A stretch of DNA of 51,756 bases from Deltaproteobacteria bacterium UBA2409 (GTDB lineage Bacteria > Bdellovibrionota_C > UBA2361 > DDRT01): positions 77,094-128,849 of the forward strand of contig DDRT01000016.1 in the NCBI GenBank assembly GCA_002343185.1. Reading direction: 5' to 3'. Position 1 is the stretch's first letter. Each line of letters opens with the position of its first letter. A model generated the notes under the pieces. That model saw only the letters and a list, made by a program, of their open reading frames with translations. It made no database searches and was not told where the DNA came from. This document shows, piece after piece, positions 17,356 to 27,058 of this stretch. A program made the position numbers and the translations under genes.

Positions 17356-18291
17356 ATGGTTTATCATCCGAGGATAGAGTCAGGAGAGTTGGCATCGTTT
17401 GTAACGAGTAGGAGTAGAAACTCTGAGCTTTGGTTTGTTAATAATCGAAATCTAGAGTTTGCAATCTTAGGATATCTGGCTAAGTATGCAGAAAGATACA
17501 AAGTTAAGCTCTATGGGATAGCAATTGAGGGGAATTATATCCAAGGGCCTGCCCTCTTTCCTCTAATGAACAGGGCACATTTTATGAGAGATCTAAACTC
17601 AAGTATTGCTAGAGCTGTTCCAAGATTTACCCCAGAGTACCGGGGAGGACGGTTCTGGGGGAGGCGGTATTCATCTGAGTTTCTTCCGGGAGCTGACGAT
17701 ATTGAGGAGTATTTCTTCTATACAGCACTTCAGCCTATTAAGGATGGATTAGTTAAAAGGCTTAGTGATTATCCGGGCTATCACTTCTTTAGGGATGCTG
17801 TATGGGGGATAGAGAGAAAATATAAGGTAGTCAGATGGAAGGAATATAACGATGCAATGCGTTATGGGAAAATCGTCTCCATTAAGGATTTTACAGATAT
17901 TGTAACTCTTAAATACGAAAGACTCCCAGGATATGAAGACTTATCTCAAAAAGACTATGCAAGGCTTATGTACAGAAAGCTTGAAGAGAGAAGGCGTAAG
18001 ATTATAGAAGAACGGGGCAAGAAACCATTTGTAGGTAAACCTCAGCTCCTTCAGACAAAGAGAGGAACTCTTCCAAGAACTACAAAGTCCTCTACTCTTA
18101 GAAGTCATAGACCTAGGATTTTATGTATCTGTCCGGAGAGACGTGCCCAGTACAAGGCTTGGTACTTTTCCATATACTTTGACTACAAACATGCCTCTAA
18201 AGAATACAGAGAGGGTAACCCGGATATAATATTCCCCATCGGTACCTACAAACCTCAGATCTGGTTCAAGCCACAAGAAATAATTCAGTAA
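17356..18291 (+). CDS. IS200-like (Y1/RAYT-type) protein lacking HUH histidines
   Basis: A 311-aa protein whose first ~150 residues follow the Y1 transposase/RAYT fold: VTSRSRNSELWFVN, LAKYAERYKVKLYGIAIEGN, LNSSIARAVPRF, GGRFWGRRY, and FYTALQPIKDGLVKRLSDYPGY. The last stretch matches YIxxNPVxAGLV, with the catalytic-type tyrosine at Y122. Where active members have NHVH, this one has N60-Y61-I62-Q63, so both metal-binding histidines are gone. The C-terminal half is a basic extension ending in a FPIGTYKPQIWF motif. It is intact rather than frameshifted, suggesting a domesticated or non-catalytic protein. Confidence 0.65.
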   Translation: MVYHPRIESGELASFVTSRSRNSELWFVNNRNLEFAILGYLAKYAERYKVKLYGIAIEGNYIQGPALFPLMNRAHFMRDLNSSIARAVPRFTPEYRGGRFWGRRYSSEFLPGADDIEEYFFYTALQPIKDGLVKRLSDYPGYHFFRDAVWGIERKYKVVRWKEYNDAMRYGKIVSIKDFTDIVTLKYERLPGYEDLSQKDYARLMYRKLEERRRKIIEERGKKPFVGKPQLLQTKRGTLPRTTKSSTLRSHRPRILCICPERRAQYKAWYFSIYFDYKHASKEYREGNPDIIFPIGTYKPQIWFKPQEIIQ

Positions 18292-18520
18292 TCACAGGGG
18301 GTAGTGTATCTACTTCTCCGTAAACTCCACTTAAAACACACTACTTTGAACTAAACTGACAGATAGACCCTAGTTTCCAGCCATCATTCGAAAGTCGTCG
18401 CCACTTCTAATTATACTATCCAACTACACTACACGCAGTCAGTGAGGAAAAATGGGAAGTCGATTTTAGATCTTTGGGGTCTATGACGTAATATTTTAAC
18501 TTTAATCATCACTCAGCGGA

Positions 18521-18937
18521 TCAGGGGATTCCAAGGTCAGGTCTTATGCATTTGATGTAACAAATATCATCAAACCCAGATTCATAAATAGGGCTTAGGC
18601 AAGCATTTTCACAGCATTTCATCCTCTCAGGAGTTGGTAATGGTTCAATGCCGAACTCAGTTTTCGTCGGAATTGAAGGAAATCGATTAATGCAGGTTTG
18701 TGAACCCGGGAAAACGCAATCATAAAAACAGCCTTGATTGCCACCACAGACCTCCCGACAGCAAGAGATTGCTGAGCCGGGGGTGCCTCCTATACACTTA
18801 TAATACTCTGGAGAAGTCCGTGGCAAAACAAACTCTAGTGTGGGACTGAGTGTATTGAAATCTGAAAACGCGAGGTTTGGCATTAATAGCGTTAGCGATA
18901 ATAGTCGAACTCTTAAATCGAATTTTAACAATCCCAT
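18521..18937 (-). CDS. Small secreted Cys-rich protein with duplicated CCx3C...Cx3C motif
   Basis: A 138-aa protein with a signal peptide (MGLLKFDLRVRLLSLTLLMPNLAFS). The start at 18937 is set by a strong AAGGAGTG Shine-Dalgarno 4 nt upstream; longer readings in the same frame lack one. The mature part has 12 cysteines in two similar units: CCREVC...CFYDC and CCENAC...CYIKC. It is therefore probably a disulfide-stabilised extracellular or periplasmic protein. No family recognised. Confidence 0.7.
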   Translation of the reverse strand: MGLLKFDLRVRLLSLTLLMPNLAFSDFNTLSPTLEFVLPRTSPEYYKCIGGTPGSAISCCREVCGGNQGCFYDCVFPGSQTCINRFPSIPTKTEFGIEPLPTPERMKCCENACLSPIYESGFDDICYIKCIRPDLGIP

Positions 18938-19349
18938 GCTCACTCCTTGGTAAATATCCATGTATCTATAGAATGTCATCAGATGTCTCAGTCAAAGAAT
19001 ATTTATAAAGAAATTATTATAAATCATAATTATGGAGAATGTGTTGCAGCTATAGATTTATTAAATACTTTCCTGAGTTTAACGTCACTAAAGTCGCGGC
19101 TTCTATTTTTCCTATCGATAATATTGAGATTAAACAAAACGGCCTCATATGATGACCATAACTCACAACAGTATTCCCAGACACTCCACAACCAACACCT
19201 ACTGGATTTGACAGTGGAGCTGAAAATTAAGCTGCTAGATTCAAAACCGAAGTGCCTCACCTAGGAAATTAGATGACGAAATTGTTACATAAAATAAAAA
19301 TTATTTTCCTAGGACATCTCTCAAATGTGATAAAATATTCATAGAGAAA

Positions 19350-20624
19350 ATGATATCTAAAAAAGAAAAATATTCCAGAAGAAATTCATTTTATCTTGTA
19401 TTTTTATTGTTTGTATTATCAAGTTCAGTTTTAGCCGAGGACACAGTTCTTGTTAGTGGATCAAGATTTGTTTGTATCCTTGATAAAGGCAAGGTGTTGT
19501 GTACGGATTTAGATGAGAGTTCCCTTAGTCATCGAGATAACAATAAGCCTCCACTTTTTAAGTTTGAGCCGATATCAGGTTTGTCTGATAAGGTAACAGA
19601 GATCGTTGCAAATATGAGTAGTGCCTGTGCTTTGGATGATAATCGAATAAAGTGCTGGCAAGTTAAAAGAGATTCCTATATTAATCCCACTCCTTCCACT
19701 CGTTTTACTGCTATTGAGATAAATTTCTCAGAGCCTATTAGTAAGATAGCTGTTTCAGATGATGTTGGATACGCTATTTCAAATAATAAGCTTTATCAAT
19801 TTAATCCAAAGTCGGTAGCAAGTCCTATAATAGACAAGAATAATCTAGAAAGTTACAAGCTTGATGGATTAGTCTTCAAACAAAACCATTTATGTGTTGA
19901 AGCATCTAATAAAATTTTATGTAGAGGGGATAATTCTTCTGGAGAATTAGGTTCTGCAGAATTCATTGTAACCAAGATTCCTCCTAGTGGGAATTTAATT
20001 GAGTGTATTTTGGAGACTTTTCTGTCAGCTGGGGGTGGCGTTAGTAGATGTTCTCTTCGATATACCGTTCCTTCTCCAAAACCATCTTTAAAGGAATTTG
20101 TTGCTGTTCGAGGGTTACCAGAATCGGATATGACTGGACTTATCTCCTCAGGAAGTAGAACTTGCGCTAAAAGTGTTCAAAACGGGGAGATGTATTGTTG
20201 GGGGAAAAATCTTCAGTCTACCCGATGTTTGGATCTTATAACTGTTCATGATGATTTTGGTAATAAAATTGATTATGATAAGAAAAGCAGTTTTCTTCAT
20301 GGTAATTGTGCCATGCCAGCTGAATCACTTAATCGATTTACTAACCTAGCTTTAGGGGGCAGAGTAAGCTGCGGTCTTGATAATGGAAGGGTCTGGTGTT
20401 TTTCAAAGCCTGATAATCAACTTTTCATAGCACCTGAAACTCAGGAACCCGCAATTATTCAGGGACTCCCAGACGGAGTAAAAAGTTTTACTCTTAGTTT
20501 CGGGGAAACAGTGTTTGCTCTTATTGATGATACACTTTGGATAGTGCCAGTTACCCGTGACTATTCTGATCATCTTAAACCTCCTAGACCTATAGCCAAG
20601 GTAATCAGTGAAGATGGGGATTGA
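19350..20624 (+). CDS. Secreted RCC1-like repeat protein
   Basis: A 424-aa exported protein (signal near residues 13-29, VFLLFVLSSSVLA). It has at least five repeats of the bacterial RCC1-like type, each with two cysteines around a short hairpin: CILDKGKVLC, CALDDNRIKCW, CVEASNKILC, CAKSVQNGEMYCWG, CGLDNGRVWC. The likely fold is a seven-bladed propeller used for binding. A 70-aa ankyrin-like ORF begins 10 bp after its stop. Confidence 0.72.
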   Translation: MISKKEKYSRRNSFYLVFLLFVLSSSVLAEDTVLVSGSRFVCILDKGKVLCTDLDESSLSHRDNNKPPLFKFEPISGLSDKVTEIVANMSSACALDDNRIKCWQVKRDSYINPTPSTRFTAIEINFSEPISKIAVSDDVGYAISNNKLYQFNPKSVASPIIDKNNLESYKLDGLVFKQNHLCVEASNKILCRGDNSSGELGSAEFIVTKIPPSGNLIECILETFLSAGGGVSRCSLRYTVPSPKPSLKEFVAVRGLPESDMTGLISSGSRTCAKSVQNGEMYCWGKNLQSTRCLDLITVHDDFGNKIDYDKKSSFLHGNCAMPAESLNRFTNLALGGRVSCGLDNGRVWCFSKPDNQLFIAPETQEPAIIQGLPDGVKSFTLSFGETVFALIDDTLWIVPVTRDYSDHLKPPRPIAKVISEDGD

Positions 20625-20633
20625 GAAATTAAT

Positions 20634-20846
20634 TTGCGAACAGTATCGGAAGTAGATCAAAATTTGAGAAGATCACTTTATGATGCTATAGAAAAAGAAG
20701 ATATTGAAAGAATTAAGGAATTAGTTCGAGATGTCGCTAATATTGAACATAGAGATATCCCTATGGGAATTATGCCACTTATTTTTGCTATAGGGTCTAA
20801 TAGTTACGAAGCATTTAAGGCTATAGAACGGACAGATCTAAATTAA
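20634..20846 (+). CDS. Short ankyrin-repeat-like protein
   Basis: A 70-aa protein starting at TTG. The sequence LYDAIEKEDIERIKELVRD...IMPLIFAIGSNSYEAFKAI has the pattern of one to two ankyrin repeats. It lies 10 bp after the RCC1-like gene and is followed by a hairpin at 20849-20886, so it likely shares that transcript. It could be a fragment of a longer ankyrin protein. No signal peptide. Confidence 0.45.
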   Translation: MRTVSEVDQNLRRSLYDAIEKEDIERIKELVRDVANIEHRDIPMGIMPLIFAIGSNSYEAFKAIERTDLN

Positions 20847-20848
20847 AA

Positions 20849-20886
20849 TGCACCACCTAGATTGACTAAGCAATCAAGGAGGTGCA
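20849..20886 (+). terminator. Imperfect hairpin downstream of ankyrin-like gene
   Basis: TGCACC...CCT...GATTG pairs with CAATC...AGG...GGTGCA (14 of 16 positions) around a 6-nt loop. It lies just after the stop at 20846 and before the convergent gene ending at 20947. A short CTTCGATTTT follows, so it may be a weak intrinsic terminator. The GATTTTGAACCTAG that follows it recurs at 16060-16073. Confidence 0.45.
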
Positions 20887-20946
20887 CTTCGATTTTGAAC
20901 CTAGGTCATTGAAGCTTTCTTCATTTGTAATCTCTACTTACATCCC

Positions 20947-21486
20947 CTATTTCTTCGAGTTAGAAAGCTCATCGTATATATCAAATAGTTTATTGAAGTT
21001 TGGATCATCTTTATAAATATTAAGACTGGTTTTCCAGTCAGGTTCAGTTCCGTCCTGAATAAGGGACACTTTAATAAAAGTCTCTAAACCATATCTCGAT
21101 CTCATAAGGGCTTTGCATATCCTAAATTTTACGTCAGGAGCCGCTATTCCTTTGATATAACCCACGGCCCAATCGGAGTCAGGGATAGGCTCAATGCGAA
21201 CATGGTTCCCAGCCGATCCATGCATAACAATTTTATCACCAATCATAGTTTCAATTTCACGAGAATTGCTTGGATAACAGTATGCTTTATCAGAACTATC
21301 CATCCCTTCAAATACAAAGTTGCCAGCTTCATAGTCTTCAATTAGTTTATCAGCTAATACTTTTTGGCGATCTACTACGTTCAACTCTGTTAAATTCTGT
21401 TGATGTGCAAAAATTGCTGGTACTGCCATTTCATCCTCATAATGTGGTGTTGGTTTATTGTAAGGGTTATGCAGTATATTAATCAT
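20947..21486 (-). CDS. Hypothetical cytoplasmic protein
   Basis: A 179-aa soluble protein with no signal peptide, unlike most neighbours. No domain recognised. It is convergent with the ankyrin-like gene and divergent from the large modular gene at 21695, from which it is separated by about 210 bp of AT-rich sequence. A cytoplasmic regulator or chaperone of the secreted set is possible, but nothing shows it. Confidence 0.6.
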   Translation of the reverse strand: MINILHNPYNKPTPHYEDEMAVPAIFAHQQNLTELNVVDRQKVLADKLIEDYEAGNFVFEGMDSSDKAYCYPSNSREIETMIGDKIVMHGSAGNHVRIEPIPDSDWAVGYIKGIAAPDVKFRICKALMRSRYGLETFIKVSLIQDGTEPDWKTSLNIYKDDPNFNKLFDIYDELSNSKK

Positions 21487-21694
21487 TCATTCGCATATAG
21501 ATCCTATTCTTAACAAAATTGTAATACAAAATCACGGTCTGCATACATTATTGTAATCTGATTAAGACTGATAGAAATATTTTTAATTATAAGTCTCATA
21601 CTTAATCATACGAACTTAACATTGCCGTAATAACTCGATGATTATATGAATCACTGCGAACTATCTAAAAGATCTGTTTATATAAGGTTTTTCG

Positions 21695-23899
21695 ATGATT
21701 CGGATTTTTATAACATTTTTAATTGGATCAAGGTCATTGTTGGCGCAAGAGGAGATCCCATGTAGTGAAATCCTTGGGGTTGTGAACAATGCGTTAAGAA
21801 CTAGTTTGATTGCACAAGAGGATGTGTATACAGGATTGGTAAGATGTAAGGATGTAGAACTTGAAACTTGGGATCAAGTCTCAGGTTCTTGGATTCCAAA
21901 ATTATACAGAGCAGTGCTGTTAGAATCGAAAAAAGAATGTACTAGCAATCCTGAGCATTGTCGCTATGGATTTCAAACAAAACTACCAGAGTTTCTTAGA
22001 TCAGCGTCGAAAGTTTTTGTTGGGCATGAGGCGAATCCGCCTCCAATAATTAATTTCATGAACTATAATATCAACATGGGATACTGGCCGCCACTTGATG
22101 GATCTTACGGACATGTTAGTACCAGTATTCCTAGAAATATTATACCTCTAAGTTGGTCAGATAATAGGTATTATACGGAAGGTTCTAGAAGAGTTAGTTT
22201 TTCTGACAACAGAGAACCTGGTGGTACAGCCGTTGAAACATTCAAGCGAACTCTTAACGAATCGGATAATGAAGTGATTAGAATTAATGACGAAGAACTT
22301 TTCCCAACCTCCCAAAAAAGATGGGAGTATTATCTTTATCCTCGTCAATCATATTATGGTTGTGAATATGGAGGTGATCCTTACCCTAATGGATCAAGCT
22401 GGGAGTGTCTAGGTTTCGTCGAGAGGGAGCAAAGAGCTGAGACACTAGTTATGTTTAAGCTTCCAGATAATTATGAGCCGCCACCTGATCCCACACCTTC
22501 TCCATTTCCGACCCCATCACCTACTGCTACGCCAATTTGTACATCACTTGAAGAGACTAAAGAAAGGCTTTTTGATGCTGTAAATAAGGGTCAGACTTTA
22601 TGCGGAGCTCAACCAAGATCAGAGCTACATAAAGTTATGAGAAAGATAATGAAGGAATCATGCGAACCTGTAGATTTTACACTAAAATCTGCAGCAGAGT
22701 ATATTGATGCTAGAAAATCCTCTCTCATACTTCCCGGAGGTTGCGACACTTTAACTCAGAAGGTGGTAGAGCTCGCAAGATACCGACTGTATAACTCCGG
22801 GTTGAATGCAGACCGATTAAGTGCAGAACTTATTGCTGCAGGGTTTACTTGCTATCCAGCCTATGCAGTTCATCCATTTAAGTATGGTACAATATTCCCA
22901 GAGCTTGTGATGCTGAGACTTAGCAAGAAAGAGGCTAAAAGAAGGAAGTTGAGGGGAACTTCAGAAAAAAAACCGATGATGGAAGGTTTTGTTATAACAG
23001 ACGCTGTTGATCCAGATTCTATAAATGAATTTGAAAGACTAAATGCTGCTATTCAGCAAGGCAATCGCGATCAAGCAATCAGGGAGTATAACAAAAAGCT
23101 TAGTAAGGATTATAAGTCCAGGAGAAAGACAACAAGATTTAGAGTGTATGGAAATAATGAGCCATTTTATGGTGAAACCTCTCTTGGCGAGGCGGAGGGA
23201 AGAACTCTTATTTGTATACCTCCAAGAGCAAAGATTGATCCAGAAAGTGGAACATGCTCGGTTCCTTTCGAATCACTTAAAATGTCACGAACCTACGAAA
23301 ATTGGAAGATTCAACGTGAAGCCGAAAGAGTTAATCTACCTAGTTCTGAGTCTGTTAGTGGAATCAATGAATTTAGTGGAATCGAAAAGAATGATCTGCC
23401 TAGTCAATTACACTATTTCGAAAGGCTTGCGATAGAAGGGCTAAAGGAATGGTGTGGTGGAGAGCTGCCTCCAGAGGTGCCTAGCCCTAGAAGATTATTG
23501 AGCGAAAAAAGTTCAAAGGCTCACACCGTAGCTCTGGCAAGAGTTATTGGTAGATATTTTCCTGGTATTCGAGCGATGGGAGGATATAGGGGGAATTCCA
23601 GGGATAAAAACGGCCACCCTGCTGGCTTAGCGATTGATGTAATGGTTCCAGATTCAACTAATTATGGGCTTGCAGCTGCTGAGTTTGCGTTGTTTCTTAA
23701 CAGATATTATGGGTCAAAGTATGTAAATTATACTATTTGGAATAGAAAATTAGGACGCATAGGTAAAAACAATTATTATACTATTAAGTCCTATACAGGC
23801 TCCAACCCTCATATAGATCACCCACATATAAACTTACAGAGACTACCATCATCCATATCAATGCCATATAGATCTGGTAGAGCCAAGCTCAAAAAATAG
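21695..23899 (+). CDS. Large secreted protein with C-terminal VanY/M15-like hydrolase domain
   Basis: A 734-aa exported protein. Layout: signal peptide (1-18), an N-terminal domain with paired cysteines (20-255), a Pro/Thr linker (262-280), and a Cys-containing helical middle (281-325). A further domain (~340-520) carries AVHPFKYG. A C-terminal domain (~600-715) resembles D-Ala-D-Ala carboxypeptidase/ARB-07466-type hydrolases: GGYRGN, HPAGLAID (641-648), IW at 681-682, and HIDHPHI (706-712), giving the H/D/H zinc site. It probably cuts peptidoglycan stem peptides outside the inner membrane. It is paralogous over ~500 residues to the gene at 28767, whose C-terminus is different. Confidence 0.72.
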   Translation: MIRIFITFLIGSRSLLAQEEIPCSEILGVVNNALRTSLIAQEDVYTGLVRCKDVELETWDQVSGSWIPKLYRAVLLESKKECTSNPEHCRYGFQTKLPEFLRSASKVFVGHEANPPPIINFMNYNINMGYWPPLDGSYGHVSTSIPRNIIPLSWSDNRYYTEGSRRVSFSDNREPGGTAVETFKRTLNESDNEVIRINDEELFPTSQKRWEYYLYPRQSYYGCEYGGDPYPNGSSWECLGFVEREQRAETLVMFKLPDNYEPPPDPTPSPFPTPSPTATPICTSLEETKERLFDAVNKGQTLCGAQPRSELHKVMRKIMKESCEPVDFTLKSAAEYIDARKSSLILPGGCDTLTQKVVELARYRLYNSGLNADRLSAELIAAGFTCYPAYAVHPFKYGTIFPELVMLRLSKKEAKRRKLRGTSEKKPMMEGFVITDAVDPDSINEFERLNAAIQQGNRDQAIREYNKKLSKDYKSRRKTTRFRVYGNNEPFYGETSLGEAEGRTLICIPPRAKIDPESGTCSVPFESLKMSRTYENWKIQREAERVNLPSSESVSGINEFSGIEKNDLPSQLHYFERLAIEGLKEWCGGELPPEVPSPRRLLSEKSSKAHTVALARVIGRYFPGIRAMGGYRGNSRDKNGHPAGLAIDVMVPDSTNYGLAAAEFALFLNRYYGSKYVNYTIWNRKLGRIGKNNYYTIKSYTGSNPHIDHPHINLQRLPSSISMPYRSGRAKLKK

Positions 23900-24101
23900 G
23901 TTGAGTCTTACTGTACTTTTTTCATGTGATTCAGCGTAGAGCATCTCGTTATGTTTCAATTCAAATCAAATTTAAAATACGAAGTGCATAATAACATTCT
24001 CGTTATTTTGATGATCTTTAGGAATCATTAACAAAAATTCTGAGCATAACTTAATTAGAAATCTGGCAGATGATTTTCATTTGCCAAAAATGGAGGTTAT
24101 T

Positions 24102-25352
24102 ATGAGAAAGTTTTTTTTATTTATATGTGCTCTAGCAGCAATAAATTGCCAGGCACAAAGAAGAATATACACGCAGGATTCAGATGATGGGATGGTGCGA
24201 GCTACGATGAGTGTGCCCGATGATCCATACGCAGGGAGTGGTAAAAACAGAAATATAACTTTTACCCTCGAACTTCTGGGAGATCAGGGTGGTTTTAGGC
24301 TCAATAGTAGGAAACCAGGAAACTTCAAAGTTAGTGCAGGTGGGATTAGAGTCCATCAAAAGGCTCCAAAGCCATTTTCTCGTGCTTTTAGCGGGGGTAG
24401 AAAAATTTCAGCATCATTTAATCCAAGACCTACAGGTGTTGATCCGTTTAGGTTAGTAGGGGGGCCTGCCAATGATATCAAAGTCGAAGTTCGTTTAGTT
24501 TCAAATCCGAACGAATATAGAGAGATTGAAGTTAGAAAGTATTCCTTCTTTTTTGAGGATATAAATATCCCATATAGAAATGCACCGGTTGAGAAGTTTT
24601 CCCTTCCTGATAGATCAAATTGTCAGGTTGTGGCCAATGGAACAATCTCTGATTTTGAAGCAAATTTTGAGATAGTAAATGGATTCAATGCTAAAGTTAA
24701 TACTAGAGGTAGGGTAGCAGGTGATTTAGATATAAAATTTATTGGCTCAGCTGAAAAATTTAGATGGATGGGTGGTTACAGATATCTTTATATAAGTCCC
24801 CAAGATATTGGTAGGTATTCGCCTGACATAGCTGCTGTTAGTGAAACTCATAAGCAATCGATAATAGATCAGTGTAATGAATGTGCACAACGCCCTCAAT
24901 GTCTCTGTCATATTCCAGTATTTAACTGGACAATGGAGCAGGCAAATGCACGAAGAAATCAGGTCATTGAGAATGATAAGAGAGCATTTTGTGGCACAAT
25001 AAGTTATGGTCTTAGAGTTGCTGGTCTGAAAAACGGCGAGGAAGCTGGGTCAGTAATTTTTGGAGGGCCGGTAAGTGGTACCATGAATCCTTGGTCAGCT
25101 AGGATTGAGGATAGAAGCAATGCATCTTGTAATGTTACGAATAGGAAGTTATTTGCTGATAATATAGATCTAGAAGCAATATTAGCATCTGGGATCGATC
25201 AGCTAAGGATAACCGCGTTTCCTGTCGGACCAGGAAAATTGGCAAATGGCGCTACAGATCGTATCAAGTGCTCAACTGGTGGACATGTGAGTGTTGATGT
25301 TCCGATCGATTTAGTTGCAGTGGAAGAGGCACTAAACAATAGGAACCAGTAA
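24102..25352 (+). CDS. Secreted protein of unknown function
   Basis: A 416-aa exported protein. The ATG at 24102 is chosen because GGAGG lies 6 nt upstream and it opens a clean signal peptide (MRKFFLFICALAAINCQA). The mature protein is beta-rich with a Cys cluster (CNECAQRPQCLC) in the middle. It follows the VanY-like modular gene by about 200 bp and ends at a terminator (25365-25388). It may be the partner of its neighbour, but no function can be read. Confidence 0.68.
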   Translation: MRKFFLFICALAAINCQAQRRIYTQDSDDGMVRATMSVPDDPYAGSGKNRNITFTLELLGDQGGFRLNSRKPGNFKVSAGGIRVHQKAPKPFSRAFSGGRKISASFNPRPTGVDPFRLVGGPANDIKVEVRLVSNPNEYREIEVRKYSFFFEDINIPYRNAPVEKFSLPDRSNCQVVANGTISDFEANFEIVNGFNAKVNTRGRVAGDLDIKFIGSAEKFRWMGGYRYLYISPQDIGRYSPDIAAVSETHKQSIIDQCNECAQRPQCLCHIPVFNWTMEQANARRNQVIENDKRAFCGTISYGLRVAGLKNGEEAGSVIFGGPVSGTMNPWSARIEDRSNASCNVTNRKLFADNIDLEAILASGIDQLRITAFPVGPGKLANGATDRIKCSTGGHVSVDVPIDLVAVEEALNNRNQ

Positions 25353-25364
25353 TAAAATAATATA

Positions 25365-25388
25365 AGCCGCCCATTAGAAAGGGCGGCT
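25365..25388 (+). terminator. Intrinsic terminator hairpin
   Basis: AGCCGCCC (25365-25372) pairs perfectly with GGGCGGCT (25381-25388) around an 8-nt loop, and ATTATTTAAA follows. It sits 13 nt after the stop at 25352 and 21 nt before the next start. Confidence 0.75.
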
Positions 25389-25408
25389 ATTATTTAAAAA
25401 ATTATCTT

Positions 25409-26878
25409 ATGAAATACTTTTTGCTTCTTCTTGCAGCCTCAGTAGCGTTTTCATCTCCACACTTTTCCTTAAAGAAAGAGCACAGAAAAGTGAATGAGTT
25501 GATTGATAAACGCATAGAGGAAAAAAAGAGTCTTTTAAGAGAAGAATTAATTCTTTTACTTCAGGAACGCAAAGTCGAGCTTAAAGCTGAAAAGGAAAAT
25601 CAAATATCCGAATGGAAAAGGCTTTATCCAGGTTTCATTGATGCAAAAAAGGTAAAACTAGCGAGAACATTAGAATTGGAAAACTCAGCAACTATTATTG
25701 ATGGAATTACTAATATTACTGCTTCTATTAATAAACTAAGAGATCGATATTCCTTATCAGCAGTTCGCCCAGCGACAGTGAAATATCTAAGTTTACTTGG
25801 AAAACTTGTTATATCTGGTAACTTAAGCGCTAATCTTACTATCCAAAAGTTGAATAACTTGGCACAAGAGCTTGTAAGTGCAAAATCGCTCCCAATTGAT
25901 CAAAGATCCCCATTCTCCTCACGTCCTGAAGAGGTGAAAACAGAGTTGATTTATGGAAATTATTTGGAAAAAGGTAAATATTTTTCATTAATAGATACTT
26001 TTGGTGTGCTGGGAACATATTCAACATCCAGTGTTACTAATCCTAATTTGGTGAATATTATCAGATCATCCAATGATGGTTTTTATCCTACCGAGTCTTT
26101 AGCAGGGATCCGCGGTATTATAGCCACACATGGGACTGCTTCGCTAAGGTATATTAGAGAGATAATGGAATCGGGGGCTAGAGGATCAGATTTAATAGCA
26201 ACCGATGGTATAAACAAGCTTATCGAAGAGTTTAATAACTACATATACTTACCACAGCAAATTGAACAAGAATTATCATCTGATTCTACAATAGATTCAG
26301 GGATAGAGCTTTGTCCAATTATAATAAATGCTATCATGAGGGCAATTAGTGAGAGAAATACAATTGAATCAAGGATTAGAGCTACAGCCTCTAGTATTCA
26401 GTCATCACCAATAAATGTTCAGATAAAGCTAAACACATTAATTTCGCAATTGAATAGTATAAAAAACAACCATTCCCAGAGAATTTCTGAACTCTTGGAG
26501 GGTCTTGAATCCAATGAATTCCAAGATAGATTGGATGAGCTTATAGAAATTTCATCTCAGATAGGCAGTGTCAATCAAAAACTCGGCGAATCGAGTTCAG
26601 AGCTTTTAGATGAAGCGATGAGGTTTTTCGATGAACAGGAACATATGCGAAAATTCATTCAAAACTATTTTTGGAAAACTGCCGTAAGAGCTGCAAAAAG
26701 AGTAGACTCAGCAAGATGTTTATCAAAAAAAAGAACGAAATGTGGAAAGGATGTCAAAAAAATAGTAAAAAAATTGCTTAAAAAGCCAACTCGAATTTTT
26801 GAGAAGGCAGAAGAAGAACTTCTTGAGATTACACTTGATCAGTATATATATGAAATCATCGATTCTGTTATTTATTAG
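25409..26878 (+). CDS. Secreted coiled-coil protein of unknown function
   Basis: A 489-aa protein with a signal peptide (MKYFLLLLAASVAFSSP). It is charged and helical: an N-terminal coiled coil (KEHRKVNELIDKRIEEKKSLLREE) and another near 320-400, with a basic Lys-rich stretch (KKRTKCGKDVKKIVKKLLKK) before the C-terminus. No catalytic motif recognised. It could be an elongated adhesin, inhibitor or toxin component; nothing decides this. Confidence 0.65.
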   Translation: MKYFLLLLAASVAFSSPHFSLKKEHRKVNELIDKRIEEKKSLLREELILLLQERKVELKAEKENQISEWKRLYPGFIDAKKVKLARTLELENSATIIDGITNITASINKLRDRYSLSAVRPATVKYLSLLGKLVISGNLSANLTIQKLNNLAQELVSAKSLPIDQRSPFSSRPEEVKTELIYGNYLEKGKYFSLIDTFGVLGTYSTSSVTNPNLVNIIRSSNDGFYPTESLAGIRGIIATHGTASLRYIREIMESGARGSDLIATDGINKLIEEFNNYIYLPQQIEQELSSDSTIDSGIELCPIIINAIMRAISERNTIESRIRATASSIQSSPINVQIKLNTLISQLNSIKNNHSQRISELLEGLESNEFQDRLDELIEISSQIGSVNQKLGESSSELLDEAMRFFDEQEHMRKFIQNYFWKTAVRAAKRVDSARCLSKKRTKCGKDVKKIVKKLLKKPTRIFEKAEEELLEITLDQYIYEIIDSVIY

Positions 26879-27058
26879 ATCAAAAGCCGAATAAATACTC
26901 TTGATGTGAACCCCTTATTTAGGCACTGGTTATTCAAGGTAAATTGTAATTTAGAAGTCGAACGCCCTAGATATTTAGAAGTGATATAGGAATGTTTAGG
27001 TAGGTGAAAGCATATTTTACTTGATATATGCCTTGGACTAGTTATATAAGGTGGTAAT

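Noticed and set aside
18947..19264. Overlapping frames on both strands between 18947 and 19264.
   Set aside because: Neither has a recognisable domain, signal peptide or ribosome-binding site; composition looks intergenic. A real small gene is not excluded.
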